Of a stretch of 64,000 nucleotides of DNA, positions 36,623-47,761 are shown in pieces (the stretch's first letter is position 1; every line of letters starts with the position of its first letter). A program made the translations under genes and the position numbers. The stretch spans positions 26,697,162 to 26,761,161 of the forward strand of contig OU342637.1 in the NCBI GenBank assembly GCA_910589415.1, in the 5' to 3' direction. The DNA comes from Malachius bipustulatus. Lineage: Eukaryota; Arthropoda; Insecta; Coleoptera; Melyridae. The notes under the pieces were generated by a model. That model made no database searches, was not told where the DNA came from, and worked only from the letters and a program-made list of their open reading frames with translations.

Positions 36623-39600
36623 GTAAGTTAACTATTTTTTATTTATTTTCAGCAATTTTATAATGGCGAACCTCGCTTTAGGGACAATAATGAAACAATT
36701 TCATTTGATCCTATTTAATTTGATCGTAACACTTCCAAGTGACGCGTCTTAAAATCTGGGAATCACATGGAAAAGTTCGCATCTCCAATATTCTAGCAAG
36801 AATATGTTCTGCTACGGGAGAAAATTGTAATTTGATATTCACGTAAACCTAACCTGAAACTGTGCCTCAAAGACATGTCGACGGGAAGGGCAAACATTTC
36901 CTGCAACTCTGTTATAGTGAACCAGATACTCTTGTTATGCTCTACCCTGGTTACTGCTTGCAGGCTTACAACAATATTCACAAAATTGGGAACGTATGGA
37001 ATTCCCTGAGCGAATTTGTGCTTGGAATCAGTCGAGGGTCTTTTATTTTTTTCATGTGTGATGGAAGAAGACATTTTCCTTCTATGGGTTCGACAATAAT
37101 TTTAAAAGACAATTAACTGAATTTATTACTTAATTAAGCGCTTAATTGAATCAACAATTCACACCGTAAATGCACTGCCTGCTTGCTCCGCTTATAGACA
37201 CCCTTAATGTTCTTCCGGTATGCGCTTCCAGAATTAACTAATTCCAAAATTTCTTTCCGCAGTTCCGAATGTTTTATTTCTGGAACATTCTAGACAGGAG
37301 TAGCTTCTAGACATCCTGATTACGGCTCCTCGTGAAAGTTAGTTCTTATTCTTTTACTTTTTTAGCCGATAATTTCCCCATAGACGCTGCATCGGATATC
37401 AGCAGTGAATAAAATCGCGCAGCAAGTACGAACCGAGCTCTACACTCCATCGCACGTGCCCGCCATATTAGAACAGCCGCGCTCAGATCTTTACTTTTTG
37501 AATTTTTTTTATTTAAAATAAATGCAATTCATTTAAGAATTTCAACTTTAGAAACGAGTCAAAAGGATAACAAAATAAAAAAAGACAAGCTTTAAGAACA
37601 TTATCGTTAAGGCTAGATAAAGCTAGAATTCGATTTTATAAAACAGCAGTAGTCGCTATTACTTGCATATTAATTGCATACACCTTTACCACAAATTAAC
37701 CAACAAAACCATCACGATAATATCGAGGTCGACTCATTATAGGCTTCAGTGACTCTCACTTCCACTCGTGGTTGCCCGCGATTATCCAGACATGAATACC
37801 TAAATCCGCTGGAGTACCTCAATCACAAGTGTATGACAGGCAGAGTTAACCAGCCTCCACTGTCGACCAGTTCAATTGATGTTATATTCGCTAATATCTA
37901 TTCCAAATACCAGGATTCTATTCTAAACACTAGGATTAAGCGAGATAGTTGCCCACTATCCCAGAATCATTCAATTAGTCACCAATTTCCGGTTGTAAGG
38001 TACATGCAATTGAAATTAGCAACCATGCATGTGTGCTGCTTTAATCAAGTTTAATGAAGTTATAATAGAACAATAAATCGTTTCGAGGTTGAGTCAAGCG
38101 GTGACCATTGCAATGATATAGGAAGGAAACTGATAAAAGATTTCTCACAACAATATGGCATCCAAGGGTTAGTTAAATGTTGAACCGAGCTGGAGGGGCT
38201 GTACGGATATTACAGAAGCGAGAGCCTATATAAGACTGGAAAATATGACAATAAATAATGACGAACAGTAAATTATCATTTAAGCTATATACCAGTTAGT
38301 AGTTAAGTGTTTGCCTACCCTTTAACGGGAATTGCGTGATTCGGTTATTTATTTATCTCAACATGTTAGGAGAGACGTGCCCCGCTGAAGCAATTATGTC
38401 GGCAAGCTGTTGCAGACTGTCTAGTTAAGCATTCATGAGTTTCTAATGACGTCAGCATATAACAGCAAACAGTATAAGAGTTCCTTTCACTTGCAATTAT
38501 TGATAAAGTTGATAGGCCAAAACAAGCGTGTAATTAATTTTTTATTTGCCTCCGTCTGAACCTACGGGGGGACCTACTGGAAATCTAACCGAGTCTCTTT
38601 GTCCGTTTCTATTATTGCCGGAGACTTCAGTCGATAAGTATAATTTGGTCAGGGAAAGCCTAGATGCCCAGTAATTCAGTCACGAAGTAAAGAACATCAA
38701 TAGAGCAGACTAACCCTGTCATATAAGGAATTATTAATCGATAACCGGCTTATTTCAAAGCATGCACTGGGGATACTCGTAAGCTCCTTGATTTCGAAAA
38801 TGATAAACATGAAAGCTCGTCTTGCCCTGAGCTTTGAGAGATGCAATGCTTATCTAGTTGTCTCAACTCTCCAAAAATAATATTTAATAATATAAAATCA
38901 ATATCTAGAATTATTTTTCAAAATATACGGTGACCAGTTAACTAATCGACGAGTTTTGTCACTGTTTTGGCGTACTTTAGGTCTCTTTCATGGGCTGAAC
39001 TCATACGGATGAATGCGAAGTCTGTAAGCGGGATCTAAACTCGGGCACAAACGTAAAATGAATGAGCAAGGAAAAAGTCTCATAACTACGAGATTGCTGG
39101 GGGGGGGGGACCTGGATACAGATCCACCAGTGCACCAAACAACAGGAACAAGTACGGAAAGACAGGCTTTGTCAACTACCCAACTCTTTTTTAATTTTAA
39201 AACCTTCATGGACATGCTGGTGCGGTTCTTCCCTACCAGAGTAGTGTCGGACTCCTACCGGCTAAAAATCCTCCTTGCTTTTGACCTACTCACCGAAGCC
39301 TCCTGCTTAAGGATTAACTTCGATGGGAGGTTGCCTGAATTGTATATGGCTATGGCATTAAGTGGAAGTGTGTTCGTCCATCTCCTTGGCCTTCATGATA
39401 TCTGTCAAGTATTGGGCGATTTATTCCTAGTTGCTTCTGCTTACGAGCATTTGATGAGCTAGGTTTTTTTTTAGACTTACGTCAATTCGAATCTCAAGAT
39501 GTTCTTCTGCGCTCTCAGCATGCGCAGCCTAGGATTTTGCGTGCGCGTTCTGGTTCGTCCTCTTCCTCCTGGTACTGTGTGCATGTTGTGTTTTCCCTCT

Positions 39601-39993
39601 TGTCTATTTTGTTTAGGAAAAGTTGTCATGTGCGCTCAGATTTTGCGTGACATAAAAGCTCACATTTCCCCAATTCCGCTTTGACCAAGCACATTTTTTA
39701 TGAGGCTTCAGGTCCATAATTATGTTGTTGGAATTATCCTAGTCGTTCTGTCAAAGCCTGTAGCATTCGGCTTGTTCCCTCCTTTCATCGCCGGTTAAAA
39801 TGTGGAAATTTTTTTATGAAGTCTATCTCTTTTTCGTGTTTTGGGCTCGTGCTCTACCAGTCATCATCATCAATTGGGCAACTGCTTAACTAACAGTGGA
39901 TAGTCTTGTCAGACTACCATGATCCCCAGGAATATGGTTAAGACACCAGACAGTAAGGGAAAAAGAGGCATGCTGATTACTGAATTTTTATGG
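36623..39993. other. Probable intron or intergenic, nothing recognised
   Basis: No exon-like segment with convincing splice sites was found. A TATA-like word (gcctatataagac) lies at about 38,230. Frames at 37,749-38,054 and 39,058-39,462 have no family resemblance; the latter includes a run of G at about 39,102. Confidence 0.45.
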
Positions 39994-40400
39994 TGTAATG
40001 AATTCCAAGAAGTTCATCTATTATCGCAGGTAAAATATTTATTAGAGACTTTTATTTATTTCGATACAGTTTTTACGGCGGCGATAAGCAGGTTATCTCC
40101 ACCAGCACCGGCTATATAAAGAGAGCCAACTGAAGAGCTGACCAGAGGATCCGAGGTACTGACTCGCGAACAACTCTCTCTCCTTGTGAATTGAGCTCGG
40201 AGATCATTGACGAGGCTAACCTCGGGCAGGGAGCAACATATGAGAAAATAAGAGAAGAAAAGTGTGAAGAAGGGAAATAATAAAAACTACCGCGGTGTGG
40301 AGTGGCGCAACTCCAACATGAACCAGCACGGTCGAGTAAGAGACGAACAAAAGGAGCGTACCGCTGATCATTGAAGCTGAAGAACTGTTTATTGTGCGCT
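39994..40400 (+). mobile_element. LTR fragment related to the solo LTR at 12,895
   Basis: It begins TGTAATGAATTCCAAG, matching the start of the 12,895-13,789 LTR when that is read on the minus strand (TGTAACAAAATCCAAG). It continues with gatacagtttttacggcggc, the TATA box ggctatataaagag and caactctctctcc to gaattgagctcggagatca at 40,206. After that the two diverge. A plausible poly(A) word AATAAAAAC occurs at 40,280. No matching 3' terminus or target duplication was found, so the copy appears truncated or belongs to a subfamily with a different U5. It is in plus orientation and has no internal coding region. Confidence 0.65.
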
Positions 40401-41859
40401 CAATATTGATTTAATAATTTGACTGTTTGAGATCAAAAAAGTGTGTAATTTCTGAACGAGAAAAGCAGTCAATAGTATCATAAAAAGTCACATGAAACCT
40501 TCATTGACTTTTCGATCGGACGTCGACGCCATTGGAATCTTAACTCTTATAGTGACAAAACCATTCTTCTAGTCTAGGGAGCTTCTACTAGATAAGAAAG
40601 CCAACGAGAAGTGTTTCAAAACTTTATACCTACGAGGTGAATTTGAATTTTAGGATTAGATTTTGAAGCCGGCAAGATTTTTTTACAGTGATAAGAAGAC
40701 AAATATTCCCAAAGAGTCTATCAGGTCTTAGAGTGCCATTAAACAATCATCGAATAGCAAAAAAAAAAATTAAACCCCTAAAGTACCTACACTTTCTTTC
40801 GTGAATGTTGGCATTCACGTCATATTGCGGCAGTTATTATCCCTCGTTCGGAAGTCCAGCCCGGATATAATATCTTGGCCAGACAGACACACGTCGATAT
40901 GATGAAGTCGTGTTCGGCATGTAGCACCAAACGAGGGTGGGTGGAAGTTAAGTCGATACACATGAAAGCATTCAGGAAATAAAGTGTATGTGCGTTGGGT
41001 TTACAAAAGGGTTCCACGGAGAAACCCAATTAAAAAGCAATCCTAAACGCCCTCATGAAACTTGCATAAACTAGTTAAGCTCTTCATTTTAGTTTCACAC
41101 TTTTCAACAAAAACTGCCCTAGACCCGACTAAACGAACAAAATTGATCCTAAAACAACAAAACTTCTTCCCATTTTAAACCGCCTCATCCTCACATAACC
41201 CTACTCGGTTGACCTATAAAAATATTTCCCCAATGACAGGTACATATAAAATTTCATAATAATTGAAGAACAACATGCAGTGTGGCTGGTATAGTTGGTA
41301 AGTTAAATATCAGAGACGTATAGAAGGGCATGCAAATCCGTGTTTACGTAGCCGATGTGTACATAAAAGTGACCCTTCTGGGCGACATCAGTTACCGTGC
41401 TCTTCTGCCGAGGCTGCAAAGGTCAATATTTGCAGAACACGATGTTATTTATGTAGGAATTAGAATTCGGTGGACGAAGTACTTGTTAACAAGGATCTAG
41501 CCGCTATTGGGAGTTTAATTGTGGTCTTGTAATGGTGCCATTAACATGTTGTGTGTTCTCCTTTCACTGATAACATGCAGACGCAAACTTCCGCATGTAA
41601 TTGGGATAGAGTGAATTATACGAGCCTGGAATCTTTCCTAGTCTGATATTATATTATGTTCTACCTATTAGTTGTTTGTCTCTTCTTAATATTACATTGC
41701 AATGACAATTCATCTCATGATATTTCTTTGAAAATAAGGTTTTTTTATTTACCTTATTAGCATTTTTTCCCTTACTGGGTGTGGGTTTAGTTATGGTGCA
41801 TGGAAAAGAGGTATGCATGGAAAGCGACTAGACCATTAAGAGTAATTTCCGCTATTCCA
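40401..41859. other. Intergenic, nothing recognised
   Basis: No recognisable coding or repeat structure. Confidence 0.45.
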
Positions 41860-42015
41860 CCACCATGGTGGAACTCCTATTCAAACCTTCCCGACCTTTT
41901 GACAAAGGTCATGAGGCTTTTTCATGAGAGAAGTTCCATTTATTTCTCTTGTGGTATCAGTGCATCTTATAACGAACTTGAAATCATCCAGTACTTAAAT
42001 TTTATATTGATTTAA
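41860..42015 (+). pseudogene. Small LINE ORF2 linker relic
   Basis: The plus-strand frame 41,800-42,015 contains PPPWWNSYSNLPDLLTKVM followed by RLFHER. The W-W-N-S motif with following basic residues is the signature of the segment between endonuclease and reverse transcriptase in Jockey-type ORF2 proteins. About 50 residues are all that remains, and neighbouring sequence gives no EN or RT. It is a short fossil; the call depends mainly on the WWNS motif and its setting. Confidence 0.45.
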
Positions 42016-44123
42016 ACGATTTTTTCCCGTAAAACTCGGAGATAAAGTTGGGTATCTAAGCAGGCAGTTATCAGTCCCTCTATGTCGTTGAAATAAGTTT
42101 TTCGGCAAACATATTAGAAAAAAATCGTTCCCAAAAAGGGGTGCCCGACTAATTCTGGGCAGGAATGTCAAATGTCAATTCTGTCACTGTTCAGCAATTT
42201 TTTAACATACAAACTGAGCCTTTTATCTCCTTATTGGTAATAGAAGTGGAATTAAAGAAAACTCTGGCTAGTCGAGTATGATATTCTCAGGAACTAAATA
42301 TTGAAATAAGGTACCGAAAAAGCAGTAGCTCTCAGCAGAAAGGGAAAGAGATATAGAGAGGACATGAACAAATAAGGACAATGAAAGGAAGACAAACGCT
42401 AGCGAAAAGACTTTCAAAATGAGCAGCGAAAATGTGAATTGAACCAAATATGGAACGAATTGACAAAATCATTTGAAAAACATGAAAATACCACAATCAG
42501 AAAGACGCAACAGTTGGACTTTGGATGTCGAATAGATACAACAAAAAAAAGAGAAAAAGTGAGAGCTTTAAAGCTTTAATGGAAATATGCTTTAAATATC
42601 GAGACTTCAATTTATTCTAAGACGTAGGACGTCGGTTCAATGATCCCAGAGCAGTCGAAAGTCGAGATGCAGCCAGGAAGACACGGAAAGGTAATTTCGC
42701 AAACTAAACCAAATTATACAAAAAAACTAAAACGTGTCGTTTGCGACTTATTCTCTTGTTTAGAATTTCTCTAGGTGCACGTTCATAACACCCCGCGCAT
42801 AACTTAAGCGTCCTCTGCTACCGCCATTTCACTTCGGTGTCGGACGACAGTTGACTGTTTATCGTCAGCTGTCGGGTAAATTATTTCATTTTCTGATTGA
42901 GTTGAGTTTCAGATATATTGAGATACAGTCAAGATAGGTAGGTGCTTACTCACGTAGAAAACCCATTTAGATGATATATGAACAAGAACGTCACAAATTC
43001 ACAGCTCACACAATTGGGCTTTTCGTAGCGCGGTAACACCACGTTTTATATTCTAAGCTCATCACGCATACCTACCTAGTTCTCCTAGACAATTCGTATA
43101 TTTACAAGAAAGTCCGCGGAATACACCAACAAATTCCCACGAACACATACAACTCGTAGCGTTTATTTTTCTTTGAACGTTCTAACTAGCTTAGTTTTGT
43201 CATTTCTTACAACCTTATCGTTCTTGAACAACAGCCAAGTCTGCCAACTTTTGTAAGCTTAGCGGAAGTTCACTGCGTCCTTATACCGCAAACAATCTAC
43301 TTTAATCCAGCGTTTTTTTTAAACAAGCCCCACCAGCTTACTAAGTAATGGTAATATGTCCCGCTGGTGCCGTTACAAGGCTCATATAATCTACATAGTT
43401 GATAATGCGTAAAATTGTGACAGTAATGGTGACAGAGGGCCAATAATAGCTCAACAACAATGGCGCCGTGGAGTTTCCTGCACAGGGATCTGTAATTATC
43501 CTACGGGAATTAGACTACCGCCGCAACGGCTCGGCAGGACCCTCTTTATTAATTTCCAGACCGATTGTTTGCCGTATTGGTCTTTGTTAATTATCGGACC
43601 ATCGAGAAACTCGAAAACAAACACATTCCGTAACGCCGCGGATATCGAACGCCTCGCCTGGATTCCATTTGCGATTTCAATGAGATCGGTTCCGGGGTTC
43701 GAATAATATACGTAGCTGAATCATCACAAATGCGCCATTTTCAGTCCTAATGTCTTGGATCAATAGGAGAGTCGTCTTAGTTTAATTAATTATGAGGTCG
43801 GGGTGAACAAATGGAGCCATGTGGATTGTGTTCGATTGTAATCGGTTGTACCACCTGACAGTGTGGGGGGAGTGTTATTAATATTACAGCTTCCATTCAA
43901 CCGTTGATATGTATCTATGGATTATAATAAGAATAGAACTGTTAAGAACAATAGAACTAAATACTTTTGGGGCGTCGTGATGAAAATTATTATATTAGTT
44001 ACCTTATCGCACATAACTTTGATATTCTTTACATATCAGAAATGCGTTTTTTTTGCGAAAACCGCATCGGCCAGTTCATTTTTTGCTCGAAACTAAGATA
44101 ATTATTATAAATATTTCCTCGGG
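42016..44123. other. Intergenic with a GC-richer, possibly conserved block
   Basis: 43,450-43,700 is GC- and CpG-richer (gccgcaacggctcggcagg, aacgccgcggatatcgaacg) without an open frame or repeat signature, so it is a candidate regulatory element. A near-perfect 11-bp inverted repeat (cgacagttgac / gtcagctgtcg) lies at about 42,847-42,875. Otherwise nothing. Confidence 0.35.
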
Positions 44124-44139
44124 CCCACGTTGGGCGCCA
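44124..44139 (-). other. tRNA-Lys primer-binding-site relic of an LTR retrotransposon
   Basis: The minus strand reads TGGCGCCCAACGTGGG, the complement of the 3' end of animal tRNA-Lys (acceptor and T arm plus the CCA that is added after transcription). Because the CCA is encoded here and no tRNA body adjoins it, it is better explained as the primer-binding site that follows the 5' LTR of a Ty3/gypsy-like element than as a tRNA gene. The sequence to its right (gttgcg..., read as ...CGCAACA on the minus strand) could be the LTR end. No gag or pol relic was recognised next to it. Confidence 0.55.
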
Positions 44140-46181
44140 ATTTTGTTGCGTATTCTTAAGCGATTTAATTGCTACCCATTTTAGATTAGAGCAAAAAATT
44201 GTAATGAGCAGCTTTCAGCAGGGTCATGGGCGAATTACACTACGGAAGGATACCAAGTAAAACTTGAGATTAAAAAAAAAAGTTAAATATAAAAACAGGC
44301 TAGACTGTTCCTAGCAGAGACAAACTGACTAACATGGCCAAACTGAATTGGAAGGAGCTTAAAATACTTGTCAGAATGCTCACTGTTCACAATAGTCTAA
44401 ACATGCACTTACAACTCGTGGGGGTAAGGAGGCACCGGTATGTTCCAGAAGTGGAAAAGACGACTACATAGGAGTATGCCTCGTAGTATGCTAGGTGACT
44501 TCAGACTCAAAATTTTTGAGTCAGAGGCACCATCACCACAAGATAAAGAAATTGAAAGAACTCCTCTCATGGAAAGACATTTAAGACCCTCATTTAAGTA
44601 GGAGTTCTACCGTAGTCAGGAAATGGCGAAAAGAACCCTTGTGGCCTAGTTGCTTAGGGTGAAAAACCCTTTCCCACTATACTACTAACAAACTACAGCT
44701 ATGATAAAAAAATCAATAAATACAAATTGACAATCGCGAGGACAATCGCTAATGTTGAAATAAGATTCAAGTGCTTACCAAGTTCAGATAAAACTTTCTG
44801 GAATTCAGGAAGAATAAAATTTTTAGAGGCAAACCGCCTGCTCAATCTATACATCTTCATTCGGTTAAGAACCCAGAGGGGTGGAAAGTTAAAAAGTTGT
44901 TGAAAAAAATACGTAATTGAGAGATTTGTTTTTATAATATCACAGGCAGAAATGATGAAATGTTACTTTGTTACTTTCGTGCAGGTTATTTTTAGCTTAG
45001 AAAGCCCGAGATTCTCGTCATGAAGTTAAAAGGGTACTGGAGGGATCTCAAAGGTCAAATCATTGAACAAGCGGTGATTGCAAAATGGAGACGTGATCTC
45101 ATACTTGTTTCGGTCGGTAGGGGTATTAAGCGAAACTTTGCACTCAAACTTGGTGGAACTTTTATTGTAAACTGTTACACTCTACATTAAATTGATCTAA
45201 TGAACAGTGAATGAAATTAAGCAGGTCAGAAAAGTTTCATTATCTTAAGAGGAGAGATTCCGAAATAATACTTCCGACCTTTCGATATTTGTTCTACTCG
45301 ATATAACTCTTAAAAAGTTTATAACACAATTGATGCAACTTGTAACTTACTTGTGCTTTACGAAGTTAAACTCGCCGTAAGAACTCATACAAAAAGTCAC
45401 TTTCCTCTTCGATGTTTTATCATCGTTTTTTTTTTAGACATAAACTCTTCAGAGCCGATAACGAGATTGTAAGGTACTCGAAACGACGCGAAAATGAGTT
45501 TGGAGACTTGTAATTCTATTTGATTGCTGTAGCTATTTTAAAAAGCTCTCGCTTTTATTGTTTTCCAACACAATTAAACTCAACGTAATTCAGAAAACTT
45601 ATTTGCTCGTCTATTTACGTACGAGCAATATAAAAAGTAACAAAATTTTTTTTTCCTTCTGAAGAAGACTTCAACAGAATAAGAGACGGTTGATAGTATA
45701 GAGAGGTAGGGAGGTTAGTAATACAAAAACATTACAGACCAAGCAACAGAGCCCTAAAATCACCAAATTCTGACAAAAAATAGTAACGGAATACCGATGG
45801 TCCGATTACATAATATGAAATAGCTCCCAAATCTTAATTGCACAGTTTTCTACTCGAGTTTACCATTTTTTTATCAACACTTGTGTATAATTATGTAAAA
45901 AAAAAACTGAGGGAGCAATGTAAATGGTCCCAGTTGATGAATTGCAGATAATTAAAATACGAAGAAAGTGAGTGCTGAAACAACCCGATCGGTTCATCGT
46001 TAAGGAGGAAAAAAAACTTTTTTAGAAAATTCGTAATTCGTGATTTTGTGGGGAGAGGTAGTCGATTTGAGAGGCATTTCTTGCGTGTAAAATCCAGACG
46101 CTGTCGAGTAATTAGCTTTTCTCTTAATTGCAATCAGGAGCTCTTCATACCATATTTTGCAGTGAAGCTGGTCTCCGATTT
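44140..46181. other. Intergenic, nothing recognised
   Basis: No gene or repeat recognised, apart from a small hairpin gactcaaaatttttgagtc near 44,506. Confidence 0.45.
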
Positions 46182-46517
46182 GAATTTATTAAACGGATTT
46201 GGAAAGTAAAAGTATTCGGCTATAAGACGTCAGTCTTCGTTTTCCATTTAAATGCTGAAAAATAGGGGAGCTTTGCTTGCGAACACGAGAGAAAGTACCC
46301 GAGCCTGCGAGAATGGGGGTAGAACAGCAGTTGAAGGGAAGGCATAATACAAGTAGTGTTGTTGAACTCCTGATCTGTTGTTCAACCCCTACTCTCACGC
46401 GCTCGGCCGTTTTCGTCCATGCTTGCGCGCAAATTTTTACCAATTTTTAAGCATTTAAATGGAAAACGAAGATTTTTTATGGTTGAACACCAAATCTAAA
46501 TCCGTTTCATTAATTTG
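46182..46517. mobile_element. Small palindromic (foldback) element
   Basis: The two halves are inverted copies. attaaacggatttgg (left) pairs with aaatccgtttcattaat (right). cttcgttttccatttaaatgc pairs with gcatttaaatggaaaacgaag. Nearer the centre, ccgagcctgcgagaatgggggtag pairs imperfectly with ctactctcacgcgctcgg. The centre is near 46,350. The inner arms are GC-rich, giving an 84-codon minus frame that is not a gene. It is most likely a non-autonomous inverted-repeat transposon; target duplication not resolved. Confidence 0.7.
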
Positions 46518-46880
46518 AAAAGGAAATACCTCGAGAGTATCCAGCCTCGCTGCAATATATGATATAAAGAACTTTTAATTGCAATCACTCGCAAAGAGCA
46601 CTACACCTCAAAAAATAACAACGTTACGAATTTTTGAAAAAAAAGTTATTTTTCGGCGTTTTTGAGTTCTTCCTCTTAATAATGAACCGATCGCGTTGTT
46701 TCAGCTTTCATTTTCTTTGCATTTCAATTCTCTGCAATTCGTCGATTTGCTCAATTCGTCTATTGCTCTTCTATCAGCTTTTCTTCTTTTCTCTTATTAT
46801 CAATAAACCAAAAAATGCATTTTTTTGTTAAGAAAAAATTTGTTTGCTCTGTTACAGAAATAGTAAAATTATAAAATTAT
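46518..46880. other. AT-rich spacer between foldback elements
   Basis: No genes. A low-complexity frame at 46,634-46,831 has long hydrophobic and serine runs expected from T-rich DNA. Confidence 0.45.
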
Positions 46881-47318
46881 GCCATCGAAAAGGTAACAAG
46901 CCTAATAGTTTGGAAAGTGAAGATGTATGCAAAAACGCAGAAACAGGTCGATTTTGTTTTCGAGGGGGACATATTTTTGTGACAAATTTAACTACCCACG
47001 TTCTTACCCCTTTGCTTATCATCATAGGGAACAGCTATCGAGTGATACATAATTTGAAAGCTACGTAAATTCTCTTTAGAACGATATCCAACATTTTGGG
47101 TTTCGCTTACATACAGGCTGGCCCAACGAAAACGTAACTCGCCTTAATCACTTGTATGTACTTAGGCCATTTCGCTTACATACAAGGTATGTAAGCGAAA
47201 CCTAAAATGTTGGATATCGTTGTAAAGATAATTCAAGTATCTTTCAAATGATGTATCATTTGAAACGCTTACATAAAAGGTGCCCCAACGAAAACGTAAC
47301 TCGCCTTAATCACTTGTA

Positions 47319-47761
47319 CCTGTGTGGTTGAGGTACCCATCAGGCGCGTCCCAGGTGGCGGATAGGGAACGGCCTCACAGTGATCGATAGTGAGTGAGGT
47401 TAGCAGCGGTGATAGAGCTCGTCGGATTTAAAACTCCAGACTGGCAGCTTAAAGCCCTGCCGCGGACCACCTCCCCCAACCTAGTTGTCGTGTCGTGACT
47501 AAAGGGTTAGCACAGGGGTTTCTTACGGCGCCGGAGAACGTCTAATTGTTGACTATCCGTTAAACCGTATCTTTCTGCTGCCGTGGACATGTCTCGCGAG
47601 CAGAGAGATGTGGGGGTTTTGGCTTAACCGCCTGAACCAAGAGGAGACAACCTCATCAAAAACCTAAATCCTAAAGCGGAGGTCCAGGCCGATAGGATGC
47701 GTGGCTGGATAGGAGACCAGTCTCTACTGGACCTAACCTCGGGGCACCGGGCGAAACCCCG
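47319..47761 (+). promoter_or_regulatory. 5' untranslated leader and presumed internal promoter of the LINE
   Basis: GC-rich, TATA-less sequence between the insertion point and ORF1, with no open frame on the sense strand. Complete LINEs of this kind carry their RNA polymerase II promoter inside this leader; no specific motif can be assigned here. Confidence 0.6.

Noticed and set aside
39058..39462. 134-codon plus frame
   Set aside because: Starts across a poly-G run, has no recognisable domain and no supporting signals.
44124..44139. tRNA-Lys gene
   Set aside because: Only the 3' end is present, the CCA is encoded, and there is no cloverleaf body upstream.
44580..44620. 15-base match to 22,838 (gaactcctacttaa) suggesting another LINE linker relic
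   Set aside because: Similarity does not extend far enough, and neither translation gives a convincing linker or catalytic motif.
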